Assembly (NCBI GenBank): GCA_903960725.1
Contig: CAJCBY010000193.1
Location: 1 to 11,833 of the forward strand
From: an uncultured Cytophagaceae bacterium
Lineage (GTDB): Bacteria > Bacteroidota > Bacteroidia > Cytophagales > Spirosomataceae
Length of the DNA: 11,833 nucleotides
Reading direction: 5' to 3'
Both the position numbers and the translations under genes were made by a program. Numbering within the stretch: the stretch's first letter is position 1; the number at the start of each line of letters is the position of its first letter. Shown here piece after piece: positions 1 through 9,179 of the stretch. The notes under the pieces were generated by a model. That model was not told where the DNA came from. It did not search any database and saw nothing but the letters and a program-made list of their open reading frames with translations.

Positions 1-22
1 AATCCCATTGAACCCCTAACAT

Positions 23-928
23 TTGAAAAATTCAGCTTCTATTGCCATTGAGACACCCACGTTTTGGGGTAAAAATTACGAGTTAATTGACTCAGGAGGG
101 TTCGAAAAACTAGAGCAATTTGGTGCATTTGTAGTGAGACGTCCTGAACCTCAGGCCGTATGGCAAAAATCCCTTTCAGAGGAATTCTGGGCAAGCAAGG
201 CGAATGCCTATTTCAAAAAAGAAAAAGGCAGCACTGAACGTGGTGTTTGGGATGTGAAGAAAGGAGTTCCAGATAAGTGGTTTATGCCCTACAAATCGGA
301 TACGCTGGATTTGAATTTTAAGATTTCTTTATCTTCCTTCAAGCACGTCGGTATTTTCCCTGAGCAAGCTTCCAATTGGGAATTTTTGGCTAAAAATATA
401 CCTTTATTAAATACACCCAAACCTAAAATCTTGAACTTGTTCGCCTATACAGGAGGCGCCAGCTTAGCTTGTAAGCAAATGGGAGCAGATGTTACTCACG
501 TAGATTCGGTTAAACCTGTTTTGTCTTGGGCAAGAGAGAATATGGAAGTATCTAAGCTAGACAATATTCGTTGGATGGCAGAAGATGCACTCAAATTCGT
601 AAAACGCGAAGCAAGACGCGGCAATTTCTATCAAGGTATTCTACTCGATCCTCCAGCTTATGGTCGTGGTCCAGAAGGAGAGAAATGGGTACTAGAAGAG
701 CAAATCGATGATATGTTGCGCTCAGTGAAAGAAATATTGGATCCCAAAGAACACATTCTATTAACAAACGTCTATTCGTTAGGATTTTCAACTCTCGTTG
801 TCGAAAATTTAATGAAGGGTATTTTTAATGTGCCAGAGCAGGCAGAATCAGGGGAGATCTTTTTAAATGATGAATACGATAAAAAACTCCCCTTAGGAGT
901 CTTTTATCGCTATCTGTATCAATCTTAA
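23..928 (+). CDS. Class I SAM-dependent methyltransferase (RlmI-like family)
   Basis: A 301-residue protein that probably transfers a methyl group from S-adenosylmethionine, most likely to RNA. Visible motifs are the SAM-binding motif [13 protein letters not shown] (about 136-147), an acidic motif II residue in HVDSVK (D161), EDA (185-189 region) and the catalytic-type motif LDPPAYGRG (208-216). This arrangement fits the Methyltrans_SAM/RlmI-like group. The N-terminal part is short and I see no convincing PUA domain, so the RNA target cannot be named. The start is TTG at 23: an in-frame TAA at 17-19 rules out anything upstream, and the next in-frame ATG comes only around residue 88. It converges on folD, and its stop TAA (926-928) overlaps the folD stop. 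Family assignment is strong; the substrate is inference. Confidence 0.85.
   Translation: MKNSASIAIETPTFWGKNYELIDSGGFEKLEQFGAFVVRRPEPQAVWQKSLSEEFWASKANAYFKKEKGSTERGVWDVKKGVPDKWFMPYKSDTLDLNFKISLSSFKHVGIFPEQASNWEFLAKNIPLLNTPKPKILNLFAYTGGASLACKQMGADVTHVDSVKPVLSWARENMEVSKLDNIRWMAEDALKFVKREARRGNFYQGILLDPPAYGRGPEGEKWVLEEQIDDMLRSVKEILDPKEHILLTNVYSLGFSTLVVENLMKGIFNVPEQAESGEIFLNDEYDKKLPLGVFYRYLYQS
881..905 (-). terminator. Candidate intrinsic terminator for topA-folD, inside the methyltransferase gene
   Basis: Read on the minus strand, ACTCC and GGAGT form a 5-bp stem (886-890 with 896-900) around a 5-base loop, followed at once by a run of T residues (881-885). It lies about 20 bases past the folD stop, the usual place for an intrinsic terminator. 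It is inside the last codons of the convergent methyltransferase gene. The stem is short, so this is a moderate call. Confidence 0.4.
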
Positions 929-1815
929 TTTTTCGGGTAAATCACGCCTTTAGCAGCTAAAAGCGTATTTTTCATCAAAGAAACGATGGTCATTGGACCT
1001 ACGCCTTTAGGAACAGGTGTGATGTAAGAACATTTCGGAGCTACGTCATCGAAATCTACGTCGCCTTTCAAGGCAAAGCCTGATTTCTTGGTGGCATCTT
1101 CCACACGTGTTAAACCCACGTCGATGACAACGGCACCAGGTTTAATGTGAGACGCCTTAATAAACTCCGGTATACCTAAGGCTGCAATGACAATATCCCC
1201 TTGAGAACAAATTTCTTCTAAATTAGTCGTTCTAGAGTGAGTTAAGGTCACCGTGCAGTTTCCCACAGGATGATTACGTTGCATTAAGATGGACATGGGC
1301 AATCCTACGATTTGAGAACGTCCTACGACCACGCAATGCTTTCCAGCCGTTTCAATTTTATAATAAGCTAATAAATCCAAAACCCCTTGCGGTGTGGCTG
1401 AAATGTAGGCCGGCAAACCTTTGGCCATACGACCAATGTTAATCGGGTGGAACCCATCTACGTCTTTAGACGGATGAATTGTTTCCATCACTTTATCCGG
1501 ATTAATGTGCGCTGGTAGCGGTAGTTGAACGATTAATCCATCCATATCCGGATTATCGTTTACTTTTTGAACTTCCGCTAACAAATCAGCTTCAGAGATC
1601 GATGGATCAAATCGCAAAAGGGTAGAGTCAAAGCCTAATTCCTCGCACGACTTCACTTTATTCGCTACATACGTCTCTGATGCACCGTTATTTCCTACGA
1701 GGATGGCCACTAAATGTGGGGCTTTTTGGCCCGCTGCAACCATTTGTTTTACTTCTTCACCGATAGCGACTTTCATCGTTTCGGCCACCATCTTTCCATC
1801 GATAATCTGACTCAT
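925..1815 (-). CDS. folD: Bifunctional methylenetetrahydrofolate dehydrogenase / methenyltetrahydrofolate cyclohydrolase
   Basis: A 296-residue cytosolic enzyme that interconverts 5,10-methylene-THF, methenyl-THF and 10-formyl-THF with NADP+, supplying one-carbon units for purines and initiator tRNA. Seen in the sequence: [14 protein letters not shown] with the catalytic-type Lys53, LIVQLPLP with Gln97, [14 protein letters not shown] (117-130), and the Rossmann signature [12 protein letters not shown] (162-173). The C-terminal signature reads [10 protein letters not shown] (267-276), where the family usually has PVPGGVGPMT. The ATG at 1815 is chosen because a longer reading frame (to 1857) would run into topA and add a non-homologous 14-residue extension. 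Only 4 bases separate it from the topA stop, so the two are almost certainly cotranscribed. No separate promoter is visible. Confidence 0.96.
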   Translation of the reverse strand: MSQIIDGKMVAETMKVAIGEEVKQMVAAGQKAPHLVAILVGNNGASETYVANKVKSCEELGFDSTLLRFDPSISEADLLAEVQKVNDNPDMDGLIVQLPLPAHINPDKVMETIHPSKDVDGFHPINIGRMAKGLPAYISATPQGVLDLLAYYKIETAGKHCVVVGRSQIVGLPMSILMQRNHPVGNCTVTLTHSRTTNLEEICSQGDIVIAALGIPEFIKASHIKPGAVVIDVGLTRVEDATKKSGFALKGDVDFDDVAPKCSYITPVPKGVGPMTIVSLMKNTLLAAKGVIYPKN

Positions 1816-1819
1816 AATC

Positions 1820-4309
1820 TTATTTTTTACGTGCTTTCTTAGGGGCAGGAGCGGCATCGCCTAAAGCTAAGCACTCCTCTAATGTTAAATCTGCTGGTTC
1901 GGTTCCTTTCGGAATCTTCACGTTACGTTTACCGATTTGGATATAAGGGCCGTACATTCCGTTAACGACCTTTACCATCTCGTTCTCAGCAAATTCCTTA
2001 ATGAATTTATTCGCGTCCACTTTACGCTTTGCCTCGATTAATTCAATCGCACGCGCTTGATCGATTGTGGCTAAATTATCCGTTTTGGATAAAGAATAAT
2101 ACTTCCCATTATGCTTCACATAAGGACCAAAACGGCCTTTCCCCGTCTCAATCAATGAATCTTCAAAGTACCCTAGACCTCCCGCTTCTGCATCTTTCAA
2201 GGCTTGGGCAATCACCGCAATCGCTTGATCTACTTCAATGGTGAATGGATCATGTGTATCTGGCAAACTCGTAAACTTGCCATCAAATTTAATATAAGGT
2301 CCTAGTTTACCCGCACCGATAATGACCGGCATATCGTTGTGAATACCTACTTCGCGAGGCAATTTAGGACGTTCTAGTAAGGCCAAAGCTTCTTCAAACG
2401 TCAATGTACTGACCGCCTGTGTCTTTGTCAAATTCGCAAATACGGGCTTTTCTTCTTCAGATGATTCTCCCAGTTGAACAAATGGCCCAAATTTCCCTAA
2501 ACGAACCGATACTAATCGTCCCGTCTTAGGATCAACGCCTAATTCACGGCCACCGCCTACAGAACTACGGTTGATGGATTTAGAATCTTCAATGGTTTGG
2601 TGGAAAGACTTGTAGAAGTTTTTCATCAAGACTGTCCATTCTAATTTACCTTTGGCGATGTTATCGAATTCATCCTCCATTTCAGCGGTAAACGTATAAT
2701 CGACTACGTTTTCGAAGTTCTCCACTAAGAAATCCGTCACTAATGTTCCGATATGAGTAGGGAATAACTTCGCTTTTTCCGTACCCACTGTTTCTGTCGC
2801 TTTCGTACCTGAAATTTCGTTGTTGGCTAATACCCAGGTTTGGAATTCACGCTCTCTTCCGGGACGATCTTCTTTCACCACATAGGCACGCTTAATAATT
2901 GTAGAAATCGTAGGAGCGTAGGTCGATGGACGACCAATGCCTTTTTCCTCCAAAGCCTTTACTAAACTAGCTTCTGTATAACGTGGCGCAGCACGCGTAA
3001 AACGCTCTTGCGCCTTCATTTCGTCTAATGTCAATACTTGACCTACATTCAAAGGAGGCAACATATCTTTGTTCTCATCCTCATCCTCATCATCTTTACC
3101 TTCTAGATACGCTTTCAAAAATCCTTCAAAGGCAATCACTTCGCCTTGGGCTGATAAAAGCTCAGGAGTCGTAGAAATATCAATTAAAGCAGTCGTACGC
3201 TCAATCAAGGCATCCGCCATTTGAGACGCAATAGCCCGCTTCCAAATTAACTCATATAAACGCTTCTCACGCGCATCCCCTGTGATACTGTGGTTCGCAA
3301 AATCCGTTGGACGGATGGCTTCGTGAGCCTCTTGTGCACTTTCAGACTTAGTTTTGAATTGACGGCTGTAGTGGAATTTAGCGCCATAAGCTGACTCAAT
3401 TTCCGCTTTCGCCTTATCTCTCGCTTCTTGAGACAACATCGTGGAATCCGTACGCATGTAAGTAATGCGACCTGATTCATACAGTTTTTGAGCGACAGAC
3501 ATCGTTGTAGCCACCGCAAAACCTAATTTACGGGACGCCTCCTGTTGTAGTGTAGAGGTAGTAAATGGAGGTGCAGGTGATTTTTTCGCCGGTTTGGTTT
3601 CTAAGCTTTTGATGCTAAACGCTGCGCCTACACATTTTTTTAAGAAGTCTAATGCGTCATTTTCTTTGGCAAATGCCTTAGACAATTCTGCTTTCAATAC
3701 TTTCTTACCAGGTAAATCGAAATGAGCGACCACCTTAAACGTAGCCACTGCCTCGTGATTCTCAATCTCACGCTCGCGTTCCACGATCAAGCGAACTGCG
3801 ACCGATTGTACACGACCGGCTGATAAACCTTTCTGCACTTTAGACCAAAGCACCGGGGACAATTCAAATCCAATCAACCGATCCATAATCCGACGTGCCT
3901 GCTGCGCGTTCACTAAATCCATATCAATGGTTCGTGGCTGCGTGATGGCTTGTAAGATGGCTGGCTTCGTAATCTCCCGGAAAACAATCCGCTTCGCGTT
4001 ATCTTGCAGTCCTAAAGCTTCTTTTAAGTGCCAGGAAATGGCTTCTCCCTCCCGGTCGTCGTCCGTTGCTAACCACACTTCTTCAGCTGATTTCGCTAGA
4101 CTTTTTAACTCCGAAATGACTTTAGTCTTATCCGCAGACACCACGTAAGTGGGAGCGAAGTCATTCTCCACATCGATTGCTTTATCCCCCTTTAGAGGCA
4201 AATCGCGTACGTGACCAAAAGAAGACTTCACCACGAAATCCTTTCCCAAATATCCTTCTATGGTCTTCGCTTTTGCAGGAGACTCTACTATGACTAAATT
4301 TTTTGCCAT
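1820..4309 (-). CDS. topA: DNA topoisomerase I (type IA)
   Basis: An 829-residue enzyme that relaxes negative supercoils by transient single-strand cleavage. The N-terminal Toprim domain shows VESPAKAKT with Glu9 and the metal-binding [10 protein letters not shown] (D83, D85, E87). The catalytic tyrosine is Tyr284 in [23 protein letters not shown] (457-469) is also typical. The C-terminal part carries four short repeats centred on GPF/GPY (608-610, 670-672, 728-730, 787-789). I see no Cys4 zinc fingers such as those in the E. coli enzyme. The tail ends in a basic KKARKK. An acidic stretch rich in Asp and Glu lies at about 406-415. The ATG start gives the family-standard [14 protein letters not shown]. 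It is the first gene of a topA-folD unit. Confidence 0.98.
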   Translation of the reverse strand: MAKNLVIVESPAKAKTIEGYLGKDFVVKSSFGHVRDLPLKGDKAIDVENDFAPTYVVSADKTKVISELKSLAKSAEEVWLATDDDREGEAISWHLKEALGLQDNAKRIVFREITKPAILQAITQPRTIDMDLVNAQQARRIMDRLIGFELSPVLWSKVQKGLSAGRVQSVAVRLIVEREREIENHEAVATFKVVAHFDLPGKKVLKAELSKAFAKENDALDFLKKCVGAAFSIKSLETKPAKKSPAPPFTTSTLQQEASRKLGFAVATTMSVAQKLYESGRITYMRTDSTMLSQEARDKAKAEIESAYGAKFHYSRQFKTKSESAQEAHEAIRPTDFANHSITGDAREKRLYELIWKRAIASQMADALIERTTALIDISTTPELLSAQGEVIAFEGFLKAYLEGKDDEDEDENKDMLPPLNVGQVLTLDEMKAQERFTRAAPRYTEASLVKALEEKGIGRPSTYAPTISTIIKRAYVVKEDRPGREREFQTWVLANNEISGTKATETVGTEKAKLFPTHIGTLVTDFLVENFENVVDYTFTAEMEDEFDNIAKGKLEWTVLMKNFYKSFHQTIEDSKSINRSSVGGGRELGVDPKTGRLVSVRLGKFGPFVQLGESSEEEKPVFANLTKTQAVSTLTFEEALALLERPKLPREVGIHNDMPVIIGAGKLGPYIKFDGKFTSLPDTHDPFTIEVDQAIAVIAQALKDAEAGGLGYFEDSLIETGKGRFGPYVKHNGKYYSLSKTDNLATIDQARAIELIEAKRKVDANKFIKEFAENEMVKVVNGMYGPYIQIGKRNVKIPKGTEPADLTLEECLALGDAAPAPKKARKK

Positions 4310-4345
4310 TATGCTGGTTAAAAAATGAAAATCCTAAAATGACCC

Positions 4346-4373
4346 CAAATATAAGGGCTCTAAATTTAACAAA
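4346..4373 (-). promoter_or_regulatory. Probable topA promoter
   Basis: On the minus strand, TATATTTG (4346-4353) matches the Bacteroidota -7 consensus TAnnTTTG exactly, about 37 bases before the topA ATG. A TTTG at 4370-4373 could be the -33 box, but the 16-base spacer is shorter than the usual 19 or so. The -7 element is the stronger half of the call. Confidence 0.5.
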
Positions 4374-4404
4374 GAGGCAAAATTCACTGAAAAGCGAAAA
4401 AAAA

Positions 4405-6702
4405 TTATTCGAGTATATTTCCGATTCTAATTCTTGAATTGATATTCACCCGAAATCCGATATAATTGAATCGAGCATTGCTGAAATTAGCTATGGCCTC
4501 TAATCTGAATATTTTGAAAACGCCATCAAGACCGTAACCTAGTTCGGTATATACTAAGTTTTGATTTCGAACGTAATTCATATTCGCAATCAGCACTTCT
4601 TTTACATATAGCTTTTTCATTCCTAACAAGGGCTTTAACCAAAGATTAGCAAATTGAAAAAAGCTTAGAGCTTCTACATAGGTTCCTCCAGTAGAATAAA
4701 TATAATGATCCACGTTAAGCCGCTGATTAGCCCCTGAAGTGAAATTTTGATAATAACCCACTAAGCGATGGGATGCTAACATCTCGCCTGCCTGCAATAA
4801 ATTCAACGTTCCATTGTAATGTTTGTAATCGATAAAATAGTCAGGTTTATTGCCAAAAAAGGTGCCAGCATTAACCAATAGCCCCATTTTTATCCATGGA
4901 TTAACCTCCACATTATGTAAGTAGGAAAACTCTACCTGGTCAAAATCAGTTGAAGAACCCGCTACACCCCGCCAACCTGCCCGGTATTTTGCTAACAAAA
5001 GGGGTGAGGAGCCCCAATCCGTTAAGCGCGTGTTTGCGCGGTAACTTTGGGTTAAAAATGGCCTATATCCTACTTGAAACTGTGTAATAAAGGATTTATG
5101 CGTAGAAAAACCTTCTTGAACATACTCCGCATTACTCGGATTATTTGAACTAAAATCCCGATTCCTGAAATTGATCCAATGGTAACTCGATATATTATCC
5201 ATCGGACTACGTTCTGAATACTCAACTAATGCCTTCAAAAAGAAACGCGCAGAATAACGTTTCAGCAAGTTAAACGTAGTGAACTTAGAACGATAAATCT
5301 TCATCTGGTTATTCTTCAACAGCAAAGTAGCCAGTGAATTCATCTCAGGAGAGATCGTATTTTCGGGGTTGAATTGCGACACAAAATCCCCATTACTAAG
5401 AGATGCATCAAACGAATCCCCTCGATAGCGTAAACGCACAAATCCTGAATTACGATTAATCCCGTAAGCTCTTCGGCCTACTACTTCAGCCTCTAACATA
5501 TGGTAGCGAGCCCAACGCTTCCTAAAAACCAGACCAGAACTCGCTACAAATCCTTCTGCCACATTAAAATTAGAATCAAAAACGGGGGATTTATAATAAA
5601 GCTCGTATGGGTAAAAATCCTTTTTTAGTTTCCCAAAGTAGAAAGACTTACTTAATAATAATTGGGTCAACTTAAATGGCGTGACTTGAAAGCTATCAAT
5701 TACTAGTTCCTTTTTTTCTATGGATGTATTATTCGTAAAAAAGGATGAATCTAGGGATACCTTGGGATTCTTTTCTTTGTAATAGACAGAATCAATCATC
5801 ACTAAATTTGACGTCAGCCTTTGCTTCCACTTCCGCAGTAAGGAGCCATGCAAATTTGTAAGAAATTGATTTGCAAATGTTTCATCAAAGGCGAGCATAG
5901 ATATAGCTAACGTTTCTTTGGGCTGTTTAGGCTCAGCAAACAATTCAGGATTATACAACCATTCTTCCGGACGACTAATGGCCTCTTGTTCCCAAATATA
6001 TTCTCCCTGATTCCCTAAGAGTCCAGCTCGCAATCGAATGTGACCTTTCAATGGTATCCACTTCTTAAGAAAGGGCTGGTTTAGTAAATCTAACTCATAC
6101 TCAATTGCATCAGAAAACACACTCCCTTCGAAGCGAACTAACCAACCTAATTCATCCAAAGTAATCACACCGGTAAACAGACGATCTCGTTTAATTTTAG
6201 GCTTGACATAAAACTGATGACACTTTTTGCCTTGTACTAACGTATCTCCTTTATTACTAAATTGGTAATAGGATTTTGCATGGTAATTCAAGGGGGAAAC
6301 ACAATAGGTTCCTACATAATCTTGATAAAAATCTGGCCAAACAAATAACGTAGGCTTGACATACTTCTTTTGAAAACTCTCTACCGATTCAATACCATGA
6401 ATCAGTTGATTCAAATGACCTACCTGCACCTCCGAGATGGTCTGATTACCATACCATTGGCCCATTTGAATACCTTCTTTCTCAGCTAATCGCTTTTTGG
6501 CAGCACCAAGGACTCGTGTAAATCGAGCTTTCTCTTGTACTTTAATACGCATCTTAAAGGAGCCAATCGCTTGACCATGTGCCTCTGCTCGTTGAAGAGC
6601 GAGGTCTACTACAGAGAGGGGAAGTGGGGACTGCGCTTGAATTTCATTTGGAAAAAAATGAAAAAAACATCCGATTAACAGGAATATTTTAAAACTGTTC
6701 AA
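4405..6702 (-). CDS. DUF5686 family outer-membrane beta-barrel protein
   Basis: A 765-residue protein of unknown function. It starts with a signal peptide (hydrophobic IFLLIGCFFHFF, likely cleaved after IQA at residue 23). A DUF5686-type region follows, with SPLNYHAKSYYQF, then a conserved-looking block ending DRLFTGVITLDELGWLVRFE. The second half is rich in alternating polar and aromatic residues, as expected for beta-strands, and resembles an outer-membrane barrel to the C-terminus. Many relatives carry a carboxypeptidase-regulatory-like beta-sandwich before this region; here it is absent. The start is TTG at 6702: an in-frame TAA at 6715-6717 blocks extension, and the first in-frame ATG would delete the signal peptide. 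It is divergent from acn and probably monocistronic. Family membership is from recognition; function is unknown. Confidence 0.8.
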   Translation of the reverse strand: MNSFKIFLLIGCFFHFFPNEIQAQSPLPLSVVDLALQRAEAHGQAIGSFKMRIKVQEKARFTRVLGAAKKRLAEKEGIQMGQWYGNQTISEVQVGHLNQLIHGIESVESFQKKYVKPTLFVWPDFYQDYVGTYCVSPLNYHAKSYYQFSNKGDTLVQGKKCHQFYVKPKIKRDRLFTGVITLDELGWLVRFEGSVFSDAIEYELDLLNQPFLKKWIPLKGHIRLRAGLLGNQGEYIWEQEAISRPEEWLYNPELFAEPKQPKETLAISMLAFDETFANQFLTNLHGSLLRKWKQRLTSNLVMIDSVYYKEKNPKVSLDSSFFTNNTSIEKKELVIDSFQVTPFKLTQLLLSKSFYFGKLKKDFYPYELYYKSPVFDSNFNVAEGFVASSGLVFRKRWARYHMLEAEVVGRRAYGINRNSGFVRLRYRGDSFDASLSNGDFVSQFNPENTISPEMNSLATLLLKNNQMKIYRSKFTTFNLLKRYSARFFLKALVEYSERSPMDNISSYHWINFRNRDFSSNNPSNAEYVQEGFSTHKSFITQFQVGYRPFLTQSYRANTRLTDWGSSPLLLAKYRAGWRGVAGSSTDFDQVEFSYLHNVEVNPWIKMGLLVNAGTFFGNKPDYFIDYKHYNGTLNLLQAGEMLASHRLVGYYQNFTSGANQRLNVDHYIYSTGGTYVEALSFFQFANLWLKPLLGMKKLYVKEVLIANMNYVRNQNLVYTELGYGLDGVFKIFRLEAIANFSNARFNYIGFRVNINSRIRIGNILE

Positions 6703-6731
6703 GCGAGGAGGGAATTAAAATATTTAAATAG

Positions 6732-6748
6732 TCCTATTATAAATAGGA
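6732..6748. repeat. 7-bp inverted repeat upstream of the DUF5686 gene
   Basis: TCCTATT (6732-6738) and AATAGGA (6742-6748) are perfect inverted arms around a 3-base ATA centre. It lies 30-46 bases before the TTG start of the DUF5686 gene, in AT-rich DNA. It could be an operator or part of the 5' leader. Chance occurrence is quite possible. Confidence 0.35.
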
Positions 6749-6788
6749 TAAATCAAGCAATAAAACAAAGTTGTTAATAATTCCCTAA

Positions 6789-6820
6789 CAAAGGAAATGT
6801 TCTCCTAAAATAGTGGCAAA
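6789..6820 (-). promoter_or_regulatory. Weak candidate promoter for the DUF5686 gene
   Basis: On the minus strand, TTTG (6817-6820), a 20-base spacer and TTCCTTTG (6789-6796) resemble TTTG-N19-TAnnTTTG with one mismatch in the -7 box. No exact TAnnTTTG occurs on this strand in the gap, so this is only the best available candidate. Confidence 0.28.
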
Positions 6821-6836
6821 ATTGAAGCTAATCTAT

Positions 6837-6844
6837 TAATTTTG
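6837..6844 (+). promoter_or_regulatory. acn promoter -7 element
   Basis: TAATTTTG matches the Bacteroidota -7 consensus TAnnTTTG exactly and lies 39 bases before the acn ATG. No TTTG or TTG is found at the expected -33 distance, so the upstream half is weak. The implied transcript leader is only about 30-35 bases. Confidence 0.5.
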
Positions 6845-6852
6845 TAAACATT

Positions 6853-6884
6853 TTTTACCAAACATTTTTACCACTCTTTTACCA
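6853..6884 (+). repeat. Triple TTTTACCA direct repeat in the acn leader
   Basis: TTTTACCA occurs at 6853-6860, 6866-6873 and 6877-6884, with starts 13 and 11 bases apart. The first two copies sit in longer near-identical units (ACATTTTTTACCA and ACATTTTTACCA, one T different). The final A of the third copy is the A of the acn start codon. If the -7 element at 6837 is right, these repeats make up nearly the whole 5' leader. Their role is unknown; they may be a binding site for a protein or part of translation initiation. Confidence 0.6.
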
Positions 6885-9148
6885 TGGCCTTTGACATTGA
6901 AATGATTAAAGCAGTTTACGATCGCATGCCAGCTCGCATTGCTGCGGCTCGTGCGTTAACAGGTAAACCGCTTACGTTAACTGAAAAAATTCTTTACAGC
7001 CATTTATGGGAAGGAACCGCTACTTCAGCTTATGCTAGAGGTGCTTCCTATGTAGATTTTGCTCCAGACCGTGTGGCAATGCAAGATGCAACTGCTCAAA
7101 TGGCCTTATTACAATTTATGCAAGCAGGACGTCCGCAAGTGGCCGTTCCTTCTACCGTGCATTGTGATCACTTAATTGAAGCAAAAGTGGCCTCTACTAC
7201 TGATTTAAAAGTAGCAGTGGATAAAAATAAAGAGGTTTACGACTTCTTATCGTCTGTTTCAGACAAATACGGTATCGGTTTCTGGAAACCAGGCGCTGGT
7301 ATCATTCACCAAGTAGTATTAGAAAATTATGCTTTCCCAGGCGGAATGATGATCGGAACAGACTCACACACGGTAAACGCGGGTGGTTTAGGTATGATCG
7401 CCATCGGTGTAGGTGGAGCAGATGCTTGCGATGTCATGGCAGGTTTAGCTTGGGAATTGAAATTCCCTAAACTAATCGGTGTTAAGTTAACTGGTAAATT
7501 AAATGGTTGGACCTCACCTAAAGACGTAATTCTTAAAGTGGCAGGTATCCTGACAGTAAAAGGTGGTACAGGTGCAGTTGTTGAATATTTCGGCGAAGGC
7601 GCAACCTCTATGTCATGTACTGGTAAAGGAACTATCTGTAACATGGGTGCGGAAATCGGTGCTACTACCTCTACATTCGGTTACGATGCATCCATGGCAC
7701 GTTATTTAGAGTCTACCGGTCGTGCAGATGTAGCTGCTTTAGCAAACGGGGTTCAAGAACACTTGACAGCGGATCCTGAAGTATATGCTAACCCAGAAAA
7801 ATACTTTGATCAAGTAATTGAAATCAATTTAGATACATTAGAACCTTATTTGAACGGTCCTTTCACTCCAGATTTAGCAACGCCTATCTCTAAAATGAAA
7901 GAAATGGCAGAGAAAAATGGCTGGCCTACAAAAATTGAGGTAGGCTTGATTGGTTCTTGTACCAACTCCTCTTATGAAGACATCGCACGTGCAGCTTCTT
8001 TAGCGAAGCAAGTAGCGGCGAAGGGTTTAAAGACCAAAGCACAATTTACAATCACACCAGGTTCTGAATTAGTTCGTTACACGATAGAGCGCGATGGCTT
8101 CATCTCGACTTTTGATTCTATTGGTGCGACCGTATTCTCAAATGCTTGTGGACCTTGTATTGGCCAATGGGCTCGTCCAGGTGCTGAAAAAGGGGAGAAG
8201 AACACCATTATTCATTCATTCAATAGAAACTTCGCGAAACGTGCGGACGGTAACCCAAATACCTTCGCTTTTGTAGCCTCTCCAGAAATGGTGACTGCTT
8301 TAGCGATTGCGGGGGATCTTACGTTCAATCCTTTAACGGATACGTTAACAAACGATAAAGGGGAACAGGTGAAATTAGATGCACCTACCGGAGACGAATT
8401 ACCTAAGTTAGGTTTCGATGTGGAGGATGCAGGATACCAGGCTCCAGCAGCGGATGGTTCAGGTGTTCAGGTAAAAGTTTCACTTACATCAGATCGTTTA
8501 CAATTATTAGATCCATTTGCAGCTTGGGAAGGATCTGATTTGAAAGGTTTGAAGTTGTTAATTAAGGCCAAAGGTAAATGTACGACGGACCACATCTCTA
8601 TGGCGGGTCCTTGGTTGAAATACCGTGGTCACTTAGATAACATCTCGAATAATATGTTAATCGGAGCGGTGAACTTCTTCAATGAGAAGACAGACAACGT
8701 GAAGAATGCGTTAACAGGAGAATATGGACCAGTTCCAGCTACTCAACGTGCCTATAAAGCTGCAGGCGTAGGAACTATTGTCGTAGGGGATACTAATTAT
8801 GGTGAAGGATCATCTCGTGAGCACGCAGCAATGGAGCCACGTCACTTAGGTGTTCGTGCCGTGTTAGTGAAGTCATTTGCTCGTATCCACGAAACCAACC
8901 TTAAGAAACAAGGTATGTTAGCTTTGACTTTCGCGAACGAGGCTGATTATGACAAAATTCAAGAAGATGATTCAATCAACATCGTTGGTTTAGGAAGCTT
9001 TGCTCCTGAAAAATCATTGACGATCGAACTAGTTCATGCTGATGGTAGCACAGAAAGTTTTGCTGTAAACCACACCTATAATGAGCAGCAAATCGAATGG
9101 TTCAAAGCAGGTGGTGCCTTAAACATCATCCGTGCATCAGTAAAATAA
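6884..9148 (+). CDS. acn: Aconitate hydratase (mitochondrial-type aconitase)
   Basis: A 754-residue [4Fe-4S] enzyme that isomerises citrate to isocitrate via cis-aconitate in the TCA cycle. The cluster ligands are visible as Cys359 (IGSCTNSS) and Cys422/Cys425 (NACGPCIGQ). Other family motifs are [11 protein letters not shown] (90-100), [15 protein letters not shown] (156-170) and the swivel-domain [17 protein letters not shown] (640-656). Length and the spacing of the cluster cysteines closely match the mitochondrial/ACO2 type rather than the about 890-residue AcnA/IRP type or AcnB. The ATG start gives a normal N-terminus and has no Shine-Dalgarno sequence. Upstream are a TAnnTTTG promoter element and a repeated leader; downstream is prs with its own promoter. 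The gene is complete. Confidence 0.97.
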   Translation: MAFDIEMIKAVYDRMPARIAAARALTGKPLTLTEKILYSHLWEGTATSAYARGASYVDFAPDRVAMQDATAQMALLQFMQAGRPQVAVPSTVHCDHLIEAKVASTTDLKVAVDKNKEVYDFLSSVSDKYGIGFWKPGAGIIHQVVLENYAFPGGMMIGTDSHTVNAGGLGMIAIGVGGADACDVMAGLAWELKFPKLIGVKLTGKLNGWTSPKDVILKVAGILTVKGGTGAVVEYFGEGATSMSCTGKGTICNMGAEIGATTSTFGYDASMARYLESTGRADVAALANGVQEHLTADPEVYANPEKYFDQVIEINLDTLEPYLNGPFTPDLATPISKMKEMAEKNGWPTKIEVGLIGSCTNSSYEDIARAASLAKQVAAKGLKTKAQFTITPGSELVRYTIERDGFISTFDSIGATVFSNACGPCIGQWARPGAEKGEKNTIIHSFNRNFAKRADGNPNTFAFVASPEMVTALAIAGDLTFNPLTDTLTNDKGEQVKLDAPTGDELPKLGFDVEDAGYQAPAADGSGVQVKVSLTSDRLQLLDPFAAWEGSDLKGLKLLIKAKGKCTTDHISMAGPWLKYRGHLDNISNNMLIGAVNFFNEKTDNVKNALTGEYGPVPATQRAYKAAGVGTIVVGDTNYGEGSSREHAAMEPRHLGVRAVLVKSFARIHETNLKKQGMLALTFANEADYDKIQEDDSINIVGLGSFAPEKSLTIELVHADGSTESFAVNHTYNEQQIEWFKAGGALNIIRASVK

Positions 9149-9179
9149 TTTGAAATAGGGGCGAAATTGCTTAATTTTG
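9149..9179 (+). promoter_or_regulatory. prs promoter
   Basis: TTTG (9149-9152), a 19-base spacer and TAATTTTG (9172-9179) match the Bacteroidota promoter consensus exactly. The -33 box begins on the base just after the acn stop codon. The start of transcription would fall around 9185, giving a leader of roughly 28 bases before the prs ATG. Confidence 0.75.

Noticed and set aside
1..22. Possible tail of an upstream gene at the left edge.
   Set aside because: All three plus frames reach a stop within about 50 bases, but the visible stretch is too short to recognise any protein.
1816..1857. Longer reading frame for folD overlapping the end of topA.
   Set aside because: The extra 14 residues do not resemble a FolD N-terminus, and the ATG at 1815 gives the standard length.
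3247..3519. Open frames in other registers inside topA, acn (7327-7644 minus, 8094-8276 plus), prs (9677-9904 minus) and rplY (10241-10510 minus).
   Set aside because: They lie wholly within well-recognised genes, have no family features, and their residue composition looks like out-of-frame translation.
6667..6702. LIGC in the DUF5686 signal peptide resembles a lipoprotein lipobox (Cys12).
   Set aside because: Only 11 residues would precede the Cys, and it is followed by a further hydrophobic run (FFHFF) rather than a polar stretch. A standard signal peptide cleaved after IQA fits better with a beta-barrel protein.
6817..6844. CAAAATT (6817-6823) and AATTTTG (6838-6844) form an inverted repeat over the acn promoter, similar to the arms at the prs promoter.
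   Set aside because: One arm is simply the -7 box, the spacing differs (14 versus 4 bases), and a 7-bp AT-rich match is expected by chance.
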